From Solen grandis (lineage: Eukaryota; Mollusca; Bivalvia; Adapedonta; Solenidae): 64,000 nucleotides of DNA. The position numbers and the translations under genes were made by a program. Each line of letters begins with the position of its first letter. Position 1 is the stretch's first letter. The DNA is taken from contig CM037777.1 in NCBI GenBank assembly GCA_021229015.1, positions 56,375,957 through 56,439,956 on the forward strand, in the 5' to 3' direction. The notes below the pieces were generated by a model. The model made no database searches. It was not told the DNA's origin and worked only from the letters and a program-made list of their open reading frames with translations. Shown one piece after another: positions 9,990 to 21,811 of this stretch.

Positions 9990-12900
9990 TTTGATAACAT
10001 AGTATACATTAATTTGTAACAAGTTTTAGTGTTCTCATACAACATAAAGTTTTTTTCTCCTAAAGGAATGTCGTTCAAATTTGAAAATGAAAACTGCGTC
10101 CCTACCTTAAAAGGGTTAGCGTTGACCAGAAGAATAAAGCACCGGCAGCATTATATTCGGCATCAAAAGAAAGATTTTGAATCACATAGACATATAAATT
10201 TAATGCAACTACTATTATATTATTTTAGCATTATTGTGATGGTGTGTATGATATAAAACATTATCAAAATATCGCTCATTATTACCGTCATGGATTCCCC
10301 CCTTCTTTATCAGGGGCCGTTGATTGGTGTCTTCCCTGATGAAATTTTCTTACTGTTCATGCAGTTTTCCCCAAATTTGCTTTATACCTCAGGGTTTATC
10401 TTTCCATTATGTAAAGATATGGGGATATTTAAAAAAAAACATTAATTCCCCTTCAAGACCTGATCTATCAGTTAAATTACTTTAAGTTCAGATAACATTC
10501 AGACTGCCTGATATCCCTTCTACATTACAATACAGTCGGCTGTCAGCTGTCAAAATGCTGTTATAATGTTCAGTGTAATTAATGCATGGTAAGCAAACTA
10601 ACCCCATCATGTAAAGTTCAAACTTTATCTCTTTTCCACCGATTACCAAACAAATTCTCACAATGGAAATAAATCACCCTGGATGACATGCATAGTGACG
10701 TGTATGGTCATTATTGTGGGAGGAGTGAAAACTTTGTTGCCTATATGGACAGCTGTAACCTTTCACACACGTGGCCAGGAATCGAACCTACGAACCAATA
10801 GTTGACCCTAGTTAAGCGTATTAAATGTAGTTCAGTCATACTTCAACGAAGTTATAAACGAATTCGAACTTCAACAAACCCATACTTGTTCCGTTGTTAG
10901 CTAAACGATTTTCAACATGTTCAAAATATATCCACCATGAACTACAATGCAAAAACCTTACTGTGACAGTAGTTTGAACGTAAATGACCTTACTTGAAAG
11001 TATCTGACATTACTTGACCGTTGTGTTTACCATAGTTGACAGTTGTAATATGACTACGATTAATATTATGTCAAGTAGAGGCTACTAGTATGAAGTTCGT
11101 TCAATTTATGTTCACAGTACTGTAAAATAAGGCTAATCAGGGTCAACTATGATGAAGTAATGCCAAGCAGGGTTAAATAATGTTGAATTTAGCAGTAATA
11201 TCTCAAGAACTTCATTTCCTCTTCCTTAGCAGAATAAAGAAGATCAAAAATAGAGAGAGAAAAAAAAGAAATTGTAGCTGCAATGTTGTCCCGTAAAAAG
11301 GCCGTGTCCAGGTCTAGAGTTACCGTACTTTAGCAGTCAAGGCCGCGGCCATTTACTGTAGTTCAAGCATTTGATCCCAGTTAAACGTAGCTGTACGTAC
11401 TTTAAAGGTAGTATTCCCGTAGTTAGACGTAGTGCGACCCTAGTTAACCTTAGTCAATTTGCTCGTAGTTCAACGTATTTACGCCTTAATTAAGTTTTCT
11501 TCTTCTTTGAACATTATGAACTTACTTTATCAACCTAGATTTCCATAGAGGCACTATAGTTTACCTAGTTCGCATGAACTACGGTCAAGTACTTGCATGA
11601 CCGTATGATTTCAGCCTGGTGGTTAAATGTTCTATACCCCTTCCAACGTGAAGCATGTCGCTTAAGATAGGAAGGATTTATTGCAAAAGACAAGATATGC
11701 TGAACATGATGTGTTATATTATTTATAGAGAGTATTTATTTGTCACCAGGTTTTCCAAAGAAAATTTCGTTCACTAGTCTGACAAAGTCGACGGATGGGC
11801 GGGCGTCAACTTTCTTTGTCCAGACCATCCATAGCTTTGTCATGCATTGAGATAGTTAATTAACAATTTTTCAACATGATGAGACGGCGTGCAGGCGCGC
11901 GACCCAGGTCCATGGACGTAAGGTCAAGGTCACACTTCAAGGATAAAGGTAAAAAATGGGTACAGAAACGTCTTGTCCGGGTTGTAACCTCCTCATGCAC
12001 TGAACGATTAAAAAACAATAAACAAAAAACAAAAACAACAACAACAAAACCAAGAAAAAATGATACAAATGTTAAGGTTGCAGGCCCGCGGCTCGAAGGT
12101 CAAGTTAAAGGTAAAAAAAAATATACAGTAGGCATTGTCTGGGCTGTAACTTCTCATTCATTGAAGGATTTTTAAATTACTTTTTGCACAGATGTTCCTG
12201 CAAAAACTTGGCGGAGCTAATTTGCCTTATATGTATAAACTTTGAAAATCATTTTATCTGAACTTAATCTATCTAGTTATCTAATTTATCTAAAACTTAG
12301 ATAGCCTTAGATATTTTGTGTATAGCATTGTCTCATGGTCCTCTACCAAGATTATTCAAATTATGTCCCTGACCTGAATTCATAATAGTGTCGTACAATG
12401 ACCGTACAAACACAGGAACCTTCTCGGTCTTTATACACTTTATTTGGCATGACAGGACATGGCCCATTCAGACTGAACGCTGACATGTAACGTACCTAGC
12501 CCATGGTCGGGACAGGAGGATCTGTGTCCGACGGTCTCCCTAGGTCTCTAACAAGATCTCTCCTAGACCCTTGACTGGCCAGCTATATATACTGGTCAGT
12601 AGCCACACAGCCAGACAGAAACCATATGTATTATATAACAACAAAGAGATGGGAAATAACAGACAATATAGGCATTAGCGACAGTCAATAATTGTGACAG
12701 ATGTTGCATAACTTGAACAACGGTCATGTTAAAATCACTTATGATATATAATAGGTTAGTAACGTTGACACAATCGGACAACAATACGTCTAACTAGGGC
12801 CCGATAATATTACAATAGTTCAACAGACATTACTTCCATAAGGAGAAACGGTTTTTTTTTTTTTTTTGTTTTTTTTTTTGCTTTTTTGTTGAATTTCCAC

Positions 12901-13139
12901 ATTTTTTTGTTTACGTTAGGATACTATTTAAATATCAAACCATCATATAAAAAGCAAAAAACAGATTGGATGTGCAAGTACATAACTCTACATTTAAAAA
13001 ACAAGTCCAGTGAAGTGAAATTGATGCTTCGACAGTGAGCCTAATGAAAGAGTGTACTATTTTGCGTGTGAGACTGCGAAATATGGTTGCTCTGTATCTA
13101 CTACTACGAAGCGATGCCAAAACGGCAAAATAAGTATGA
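9990..13139. other. Non-coding, nothing firmly recognised
   Basis: No exon supported. Contains poly-T tracts near 12852-12890. A weak splice-bounded open stretch on the minus strand at about 10302-10351 was considered and not called. From 10790 to 11460 there are scattered repeats of 'tagttgaccc/tagttaa' type without a clear period. Confidence 0.4.
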
Positions 13140-13140
13140 G

Positions 13141-13235
13141 TTATCGTTTATTTTTAAATTATATGGAATTTATCGCAAGCGACGCGAAGTGCAGTGCTGC
13201 GATAAATCCATTAAAATTTAAAATATAAACGATAA
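13141..13235. repeat. Imperfect ~40-bp palindrome (foldback)
   Basis: GTTATCGTTTAT...GGAATTTATCGCA on the left is mirrored by TGCGATAAATCC...ATAAACGATAAC on the right, around a ~20-bp GC-richer loop (GCGACGCGAAGTGCAGTGC). Strong hairpin potential; may be a MITE or a transposon end. Confidence 0.8.
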
Positions 13236-14482
13236 CATATTCATAGTTTGTCACGTACATGTACGCAGTACAGCTTTGCCTTTACCTTCGTTATGGAACC
13301 AACTCCCGTTTGATTGACAGTACACGTGATGGGTCAGTATTTTAAGGCTACATGCAAATTCGCCGCCGCAACAAGCTCCGCCCATTAAGTTTAAAGATCC
13401 ATATTCATAATTCTCTATATTAAGGCCTCAAGGATCATTTTATGTCATATATTTTTCAAATTTTAAACGAAATGCAAAAATGTCATTTGACGATTAAGTC
13501 GGAAAAACTAATGTCTGAATCCATCTTCTTCTTGAAATTTAACAGGGGGAACTTTCTGTATTATATATTACTAAATAAATAAATAATAAATATATATATA
13601 TATATATATATATCTGTTAATGTATATTCGTATGTTTAAAAAAAACGAAAGAAAGAAAAAAGAGCGATGATAACCATTCAAAGCAATTGTGTTTAATTCA
13701 AGCAATACAGTTGAAGGTTGTTATCTAAATTCACTTAGCAAAACGTCTTGGGTACAGAAAATAAGCTTAAGAAGATCAAAAAGATAAGAAAAACTGTCCA
13801 ACTTCTAAAGTTTACATGTATTACCATGCAGTACAATGTTAAGTAAGACATACAGTTCATACCGTGAAGACCTGGAATATAAAACATAAAATGAACCGAA
13901 AATATCTCATTTAGACAGTCTTTACTTCAAATTTAACATTCCTTTTTTACGTCAACTAGGAAGCAATTTTTTACAACTTGGATTAATCTCTCTAAACATT
14001 GTTTAATGGTGCTATCTTCGGAAAATTCAATAATTGCAAGGTTAAGTTCGCCAAATGTCTGAGCTATCATTTAGAAGGCATGGTATAGAAGAGAAATATA
14101 TATTTATACTAGCAGTGTTATATTCGTTTTATAAGCTCATATTTGCCACAGCACATTTATATTCTTGGAGTCCCGTGAATCGAAGAATTTTTCAATCGGT
14201 TAAAGAGATGATCTATAAATTCTGTATAAAGACAACAAATCAACACCAAAAGTCACTTTTTATATTTTCTGTATGCAATATTTTAATACATTGTCAATAA
14301 TTTCAATACTGTTGTTTTTAACATGTCCCCAGACTTACACCTACCCACAACGATAGTGCAGTTTTACTACATATGCCGTGTGGCTTTCATTTACGGAGTT
14401 TGACGTGGTAAGAAATATGTATAGATTTCAAGGTCATTTATAAGAATTTAAATCTAATTCTACCAGATCACAACAAAACTAG
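13236..14482. other. Non-coding with TA microsatellite
   Basis: A (TA)n run lies at about 13588-13612. No exons or recognisable repeats otherwise. Confidence 0.45.
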
Positions 14483-14784
14483 GTACACCGGTAACAGTAC
14501 AGTGATGATCCCTTAGTACAAACTCGTACACCGGTACTAGTACAGTGATGATCCCTTAGTACAAACTCGTACACCGGTAATAGTACAGTGATGATCCCTT
14601 AGTACAAACTCGTACACCGGTACTAGTACAGTGATGATCCCTTAGTACAAACTCGTACACCGGTAATAGTACAGTGATGATCCCTTAGTACAAACTCGTA
14701 CACCGGTAATAGTACAGTGATGATCCCTTAGTACAAACTCGTACACCGGTACTAGTACAGTGATGATCCCTTAGTACAAACTCG
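14483..14784. repeat. Seven-copy 43-bp tandem array
   Basis: Units start at 14483, 14526, 14569, 14612, 14655, 14698 and 14741, exactly 43 bp apart. They are nearly identical except for GGTAACAG, GGTACTAG or GGTAATAG at unit positions 8-15. The variant order is AACAG, ACTAG, AATAG, ACTAG, AATAG, AATAG, ACTAG, which suggests partial expansion as dimers. Confidence 0.95.
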
Positions 14785-15059
14785 TTTACAGTATTTTATG
14801 CAATCTATATTGTATATGCAGCTCGGTCCTTATTACTTCGATTTAACGAGGTTATACTGTATTGCACTGTATTGTATTTAGCAATGGTCACGTGGTAATT
14901 CAGTGTGGCAGTGACTGATGCGCAGCCAGTCCACTGCGCCGGAGTTACCTCAATCATTTCTACAAAAATTACACGAAATTTCCAGTGATGTCCGAGTAGT
15001 TATGATTTTACCGGACACGGCCGGGTACTTACAAATAATTTGTTGTTGAATAGACTTAC

Positions 15060-15197
15060 CTGGTTGCACGTATAAATGAGCACTGTGAAGTACTTCCGGC
15101 CATGGCAGTTGTTGGGGAGGTGGAGAACGGTGCCTGGTACATAATTCACGATGCCGGACGGACGATTGAATACACGCACAAGAACTGTGTCCCCTGG
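15060..15197 (-). CDS. Internal exon, Tudor-like (DUF4537-type?) domain
   Basis: A 138-bp exon (46 codons, phase 0 in and out). The acceptor follows a good pyrimidine tract (TTTATTTGTGTTCAG) and the donor is the consensus CAG|GTAAGT. The translation begins PGDTVLVRVFNRPSG and continues with NYVPGTVLHLP and KYFTVLIYTCNQ. The pattern 'GD-VL-R-...-G-Y-PGTV...F-V-Y' is that of a small Tudor-like beta-barrel, and I think it resembles the DUF4537 domain of VWA3B/C11orf16-type proteins; this is recall, not a search. It is probably the same gene as 8352-8473. Confidence 0.7.
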
Positions 15198-17005
15198 CTG
15201 AACACAAATAAAGGATGGATTTTTTTTTGTCCATGAGTCATTGATACTAAGATCATCCCCGACTTTAGTGGTGTGTATGTGAAGTGGGTGAATGGCGTTA
15301 AAAGGATATTATTTTAATACCCAACTTCGAAAGGGGGAGACATAGATTTACTTTTGTCAATGCTCCTGTCTGTCACAATAGCTCGTATTACATATATTTC
15401 ATAAACTACAAGGGACGATCATTTTTTTATAGTTTAAATGTCACAAATAAAATTACATGAACGTAAATCATTATATGTCCAGCATATTCTTACCAAATAA
15501 CAGAAAACCATTGTGATCATATTAAGAACAAGATTAATTTTGATGCTAAGCATCAAAGACGCCGTGCATGTTTTTGAAGCACGACTCAAACAAAGCAAAG
15601 CAATGAACATGCGCATAGATTATAACAGAGAGTCTAAATATTTCCACTAGGCAATGATACATGCCATTTTGACAAATATACTCAGCTGTAGGCCGTGTGG
15701 TTCTGAAGTGTGTTCTTAAAAGTCCAAAAATAACAACAACAAAAAAAACGTATATTATTAAATTATTCAGAAACAAGAAAGTACAGAAAATACCTTTATT
15801 ATAGTAGACACATTATATGACAAGGATTTGAGACGTCATAAATGAACCAATCTATAGATTAATAAAGATACATTTTGCAACAGGTAAATCCTTTAGCATT
15901 AGGGTTTGCAAGATGCATGAAATTTTCAGACAGTAAGCTACTAAGACGGTGTTAATGTCAATGTAGACAAATAATCATCATCAGCAGCAGCAACAACAAA
16001 GACAATGATAACTAAACAATTCAGCACTGATAAGTTTTTATTTGGTACTGGATTTAGGTACAAGTCCCAGTATATACAATCTTCCAGATAGTTATTACTT
16101 CCCTTGATAACGTAGCGTGACGTAGGAGTATGGCATTATGGAATTATAATTTGATCTGGCATCTATGGCGTGCATATCTCAAAATAAACGTACACCTTTT
16201 CAGAAATATTCACCAGAATGGGGAATTTTGTTTCGAAATTCATCGAATCATGAAATAGGGATGGCCTTTAACTCTGCAAAAAAGTTATGGTACTGTAATA
16301 CATCGTCAGACACCCACGGTCTATTTCTTCCGTTACTCTAAATCTATCAACCTTTAGATTTTCAACTAGCAAACTGACGTTTTTACGCTTTATGCATGAA
16401 AATATTTAAACCAATAAATATGACGTTTACATTTTGGATACTCCCACTGTAGAGGTCAGAATATCAGTGGTAGGGGGATTATAGTACATAGAAATATTGA
16501 AAATACGTAACAAGCGTTCAGGCATGACAATATCATCTTGCAGCCAATCAGATTACTTTAATGGCTTTCGATCTATCCGACAAACGGTGAAGTGAAAAAA
16601 AACACGAGTGGTGTATGGAAAGAAGCATAATCAGCAGAAATAGTATATCCGACGGTGCTTTAATATGTTAATTTATTTATTTTATTTTATTTTTGGCACA
16701 TACTATTTTATTCTAAATCGATGCCTGTGTTGTTATGCATCTGGAGTTCATCGAGACATAATAGTGTTATATGCCCTTGGCTTACTCTCACATTTCATTT
16801 TCAACAGTTTTCCATTAGTGTATTGTTTTTGAATCATTTATTCAGTTTTCATCATTATAATCATGATTTCGCAAAAAAAAAAAAAATAAAAAAAAATAAA
16901 AAAAAAAATAAATAAAGATACCATTTTGCTAACATACACTCATATAGATATTTTAAATCATTTTCATCATCATATATGTTTGTGGTAGTCATTTTCACTT
17001 ATAAT
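15198..17005. other. Non-coding, nothing recognised
   Basis: AT-rich with an A-rich run near 16873-16915. No exon found. Probably intronic or intergenic. Confidence 0.4.
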
Positions 17006-17205
17006 ACCTAACTGTATTATGTATTTGTTTGGAGGACCATAAGAGGATGGAAGAAGGATTGCCAAATATATTATCATCTAAAAATAAGGAAATTATTGTT
17101 ATTATACCTAACTTTATTATGTATTTGTTTGGAGGACCATAAGAGGATGGAAGAAGAATTGCCAAATATATTATCATCTAAAAATAAGGATTATTGTTAT
17201 TATAC
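17006..17205. repeat. Tandem duplication, 2 x 100 bp
   Basis: The 100-bp block starting ACCTAACT at 17006 recurs at 17106 with only a few differences. TTATTATACAATTA simple sequence follows. Confidence 0.9.
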
Positions 17206-17356
17206 AATTATTATTATACAATTATTATCATTTCTTTCTACAAAATGACAGATCCTAAACTGTAGTCATATAAAAGGGACAACTAGTCAACCTTAATATA
17301 ACAACATACTACAACAAACCCGCAAATGACAGGACAAAAGTCAGTGTAACATAAAA

Positions 17357-18415
17357 CTAGAGGGCCATAGAGGCCCTGGATCGCTCACCTGAATATAGGG
17401 TAGCCCAAAGAACTTCTGCACTTAAATAAGTTTATTTTAGCAACTTTTGTGGAGGTTTACCCAAGGATCATCCCTGACAACTTTAATCAAATTCTGTCCA
17501 GCGGTTTCAGAGATGCTGTTATTTAAATATTTCAATATAAACATATAAGGCAAATAAGCCCCGCCCCAGGCGGCCATGTTTTTTACGGATTAGAATAATT
17601 TTAGCAATCTTGGTAGAACATTTGTTCTAAAATACAGTTGAACCTGTATTAGAGGCCACCTGTACTAAGCGATCAGCATGTTTTTAGCGGTCAATTTTGT
17701 ATATTACCAAACTGCAGCATTTTGTTGTATATATAATCTTCATTTAGCGGTTACCTCCGTTGAACGGCCACTTTCTATTGTTCCACTGACTGGCTGTTTT
17801 TGACAGGTTTGACTGTATTTTGAAATCTGGCCAGTAGTTTTGAAGGAGATGACTTTTAAAGTTTTCATATTGTTTTTCTTTCTGTTGCCATGGCAACCAG
17901 AGTTCTACATGGACCATTTTTAGCAACGTTTGTAAAGGTTACCCAAGGATGATCCCTACTAAGTTTAATCAAATTCTGTCCAGCGGTTTCAGAGATGTTA
18001 TTATTTAAAGATTCTATATATACATATAAGGCAAATAAGCCTCGCCCCTGGCGGCTATGTTTTTTACGGATCGGAATAATTTTTGCAATCTGTGTAAAGG
18101 GTTACCCAAGGAACATCTATTCTAAAGCATTTTGAAATCTGGCATAAGTTTTGAATGAGATGGGGTTTTTTAAGTGTACATATTTTTCTTTCTGTTGCCA
18201 TGGCAACCAGAGTTCTATATGGATCAAGTTTATTTTAGCAACTTTTGTGAAGGTTCACCTCAAGGATTATCCTTTCCAAGTTTAATCAAATTCTGTCCCG
18301 CGGTTTCAGAGGAGATGTCGTTTAAAGCAAATTGTTGACGACGGACGACGCACGACGACGGACGACGGACGCAGGGTGATCCTAATAGCTCACCATGAGC
18401 AAGTTGTGCTAAGGT
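17357..18415 (-). mobile_element. Hairpin-ended element, family A, variant core
   Basis: The left end has the AGGGCC...GGCCCT hairpin followed (minus strand) by CTAG and a host T, then CGCTCACCTGA. The right end has an ACGACGG microsatellite (about 18335-18372) and AGCTCACC...CTAAGGTAAG. The core contains two tandem blocks of roughly 480 bp ('tctgttgccatggcaaccag' near 17880 and 18190) that differ from the core of the copy at 4.97 kb. The termini are thus shared but the interior is not. Confidence 0.75.
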
Positions 18416-18732
18416 AAGATAAAAATAAGTATCCATTAAGGAGAGAACGGGGATTTCAATGTTCACAGTGAAAAAATTTCTTTATCGCAAACCTCCATCG
18501 ACTAATTATACCGGTATAATGATCAGAGAATGCATTATGCATGTTTATTCATGTCTCCGCAATTTAAAGTGAGAATGTCCACACACCATAAACGTTATCC
18601 GGGAATTGGTCTTTTGTGTAACATACCCCGTATATGTTGATTATCTTTCAGTTGCATGCAACTATTTCGAAACGCGTCGAAATTTGATTCAGACGAAAAA
18701 GAAATTGCTGGAGATAAAGATAACGAATTATT

Positions 18733-19050
18733 AGTCCCCTACCGGTGTTTACACCAGAGAAGACTAAAGGTTTGCCCTCCGTCTGTCTGTTCGTCCGCCT
18801 GTCTGTCCGTCCGGATGTCCGGAAATCTGGACCCTGCGATAACTTAAAAAATATTTGAAATAACATTATGAAAATTGGTATATGAATAGATGGCAGTATG
18901 GAGATTCTGCACGTCACTTTTTTTTTCCTCAGAACGAAATTCAGGTTTCTATTGTAACGGAAAAAATATGTACCTCACCGGTATGGGACTCATGTGTTGC
19001 TTCAACACCAGTTACTTGTGCAATAGATTTTAACCGGAACTCGGCAATTT
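18733..19050 (+). mobile_element. Hairpin-ended element, family F, truncated
   Basis: Begins TTAGTCCCCTACCGGTGTT, then a CTGTCCGTCCG-type microsatellite (about 18780-18830), then a body that is the reverse complement of 63450-63720. The body runs into low-quality sequence at about 19050, so the 3' end is lost. Confidence 0.65.
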
Positions 19051-19054
19051 TGTG

Positions 19055-20909
19055 TTTTTCCCATCTTCGGGGGGGGGGGGGGGGGGGGGGGGCAAACAAA
19101 TTTTTTCCGTTAAAGCTTCCGGTTTTTTTCACTCCGTTTTCAAAAGAATTAGGGGAACACCGCGGAACCGCATTTCCTTTTTTAAATTGCCCCGAACTTT
19201 ATTTATAAAAAAAATAAAAATTGCAGTTTTTTTGTCATAATTTCTTTAATCGGCCCAACTTCATTTTTTTTATTTATTTTTAAAACCTGTATAATTTAAA
19301 ATTATGATATTTTTTTTTATTTTAATTTTATTTGGGGGGGAAAAAAAAAAAAGGGCTAAAGTAATTTTTTTCTAATGAAAATCACAATTTTCAGGGTAGA
19401 AAAAAACAAGATGTTATATTTTTTTTTAAAGTCTGGGAGTAAATGTATTTTTAAAACTTAATAACAGTAATAAAAATTTTTTTAAAGAAATTATTTTTTT
19501 AATTTTCTTTAGATCTTTAAAAAAAAATAAATAAAAAATAAAATTTTAAAAAATAAAATTTTAATAAATTTTAAATAAATTTCACTTTCTTTCTTGTGGA
19601 TTTAAAAAATGGCAGGGAATTCTAAAAAGGGAAATATTTTTGGTTTTAAGATGAACATATTTTGGTAAAACTTTCCAAATATATTTCAACCCCCACTTTT
19701 TTTCTTTTTATTCCAATTTTGGGGTTTTAAAATCAAAATCCTGTTTTTCCCCAAGTGTTTTAATAGGTTGGCCCAACATACCTTTTAAAAAAAAATATTA
19801 ACAATTTTTGAAAAAATAAAAGCCAAACGATTGAAAATAAATTTCTAAGATCGCAAAATGAAAACCGGAAAATTTTCATTTTAAATTTATCAGGATTTTG
19901 ATTCTCCATAAAGATTAAACCGATTCATCTTTAACTCTCTTAAAATTTTTTCCCAATTTTAGGACCGGGGCTATCGGGGAGGGAAAAAAGGCCCCGGGGT
20001 TTTGGGCAGTCTTAAGGAAATTAATTTTTTAAAAGAAATTTAAAGCTTGTTCTTTACCGGATTTTAAAAATCTGGAGGGTGTTTTTAATTGTTTGCCCAT
20101 ATTGGGTTTTAGGGGATTAAAGATGGTCCTTAAAAAGTATGAAAATTTTTTAAACGTGAAGGTGAAACATATAAAGGTCTTAATTTACAAAAAAGGGAAA
20201 TTTTTTTTTTTTTTAAAAAGTTTTTTAAATTCGGTATTGTAAAAAAAGAAATATCAAAGGGGTTTAAAAAGAAAAGCGAAAACCCGGGGTTTTTAAAAAC
20301 TTTTTTTTTTGTCCCCCTTTTTTTTCAAAATTTGGGAAAAACATTTTTTTTTTAAAAAAAATATAATTGTTTAAAAAATTTAGTCCCAAATTTTTTTTTT
20401 GAAACCTATTTTATGTATTAAATTTTTAAGGGATTTAAATAAAAAATATACTTTATCAAAGGGTTGAACATATTTGGGCTGGAAGGACTTTCCAAAGCTT
20501 TGAAAAACCAAAATTTTTTTTAAAAATTTAAATGAAAAGGCCTAAACTCTTCATTTTTTTTTTAAAATTTTTAAAAAAATAAATAAAAAACAGGGTTTTA
20601 ATTAAAAAAAAATGGTTTTTGCAAAAAAAAGGGTTCCCGCTGCTGCGGAGGTGTGGTTAACATTCCTCGTCCGGCCAAATGTAGCACGGACGAAAATGAA
20701 TTGAAAAAATCGTCACTCGGGGCGGTTTAAAAACTTTCCATGTTTCCCAGGTTTTAATTTGATATTTAAAATTTTTAAATAAATTTGTAAAAAAACAAGA
20801 AAAGGAATTCAAAAATCGAATATTTTTCCAAAAAAATTTTTTTAATCCTTTAAAGATATTTAAATTTAACAACATTGGGTTTTGCTTAAATTTAGTAATT
20901 GATTACTTT
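19055..20909. other. Suspect low-quality sequence next to the gap
   Basis: Starts with a ~21-base G run and continues as dense A/T homopolymers with doubled or tripled bases (GGGG, TTTT, CCCC in unusual abundance), unlike the rest of the window. It looks like unpolished reads at a contig end. No feature called here should be trusted. Confidence 0.7.
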
Positions 20910-21009
20910 NNNNNNNNNNNNNNNNNNNNNNNNNNNNNNNNNNNNNNNNNNNNNNNNNNNNNNNNNNNNNNNNNNNNNNNNNNNNNNNNNNNNNNNNNNN
21001 NNNNNNNNN
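20910..21009. other. Assembly gap (100 N)
   Basis: Exactly 100 N, the usual placeholder for a gap of unknown size. Confidence 1.
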
Positions 21010-21034
21010 CCGGGATAAGCAAAATTCTTATTCT

Positions 21035-21233
21035 TGTTGTATATATGAGTAAACAGGCATTGTCATATTCTGTTCGATTAACATTCGATTAAGAACTTGT
21101 TCCATATAATAAAACAGACTGGCGAATCGAGAGTGTTCCCGCTTCGGTTGCAGTTTGATAAACACGGATATTGACGACTTCTTTTGTGTTTTAAATGCCA
21201 AAAACAAACCTCTCACGAGACATGAACCTAACA
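21035..21233 (+). repeat. 5' LTR
   Basis: 199 bp, starts TGTTGTATATATGAG, ends CCTAACA. It is followed at once by TGGTGGAG, a primer-binding-site-like start (TGG pairs with a tRNA CCA end). Confidence 0.95.
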
Positions 21234-21811
21234 TGGTGGAGAATCCAAAGCTGATAGTATTGTGTATGTATGTTTTCATCGCTGCCGCGACGAGTTTGTT
21301 GGTAATATGTCCAGAAATTCCTGAAGCACGTGTTCCCCACCCACCTGTTATTACCATGATGAACCAGTCGAATCCATTTCTGACAAACCCAAATGTCGAT
21401 CACGGTAGTTTCACTGACATTAGTATGAGGCATCAACAGTTAGAGCCTCCCCATGTTCACAGTACGCCTGTCCGGTCTCAGGATCAAGCCCCGGTTATAC
21501 ACAGTACGCCCGTCATTCTCCAGGATCAAGCCCCTGTTGTTCACAGTACCCCTGTCATACATCAGGGTCAAGCACTGACTGTTCCCAGTATGTCTGTCAG
21601 GCCTCCGGATCAAGCCCCAGCTCCGATCTACATGCTGCCTCAGCAAGTTTACAAGCCAATGAAGCGTACATTCTCAGGTTTGGCAAATGAAGATGCTTTT
21701 AACTTTGTAAATGAATTTGAATCGCATATGGTGTTGATGAACATTGACCTCAGTTCAGAAAAAGCAGTTGCTGCCTTTCATGTGCAACTCCTCGGACCGG
21801 CTCTCGTCTGA
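21233..21811 (+). pseudogene. gag fragment of the LTR retrotransposon
   Basis: An open frame from an ATG at the LTR/internal boundary encodes about 190 residues. There is a short hydrophobic N-terminal stretch, then four or five tandem repeats of about 16-17 residues around the phrase HSTPV-QDQAP (about residues 66-135), then the start of a Gypsy-like gag domain (FSGLANEDAFNFVNEFESH ... AVAAFHVQLLGPAL). It stops just where relatives continue with a Trp, at the internal deletion. The Pro/Gln repeat is unusual for gag and may be element-specific. Confidence 0.75.

Noticed and set aside
9426..10002. Plus-strand frames with SHVTLYNVACHP repeats
   Set aside because: Translation of the 21/22-bp tandem array; it changes with unit-length variants.
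10302..10352. 50-bp minus-strand open stretch between CATCAG and GACG|GTAATA
   Set aside because: Weak acceptor, very short, no link to the neighbouring exons beyond a plausible phase.
10760..10800. GGAATCGAACC, a reversed box B suggesting a tRNA or SINE
   Set aside because: No box A at the right distance and no cloverleaf pairing.
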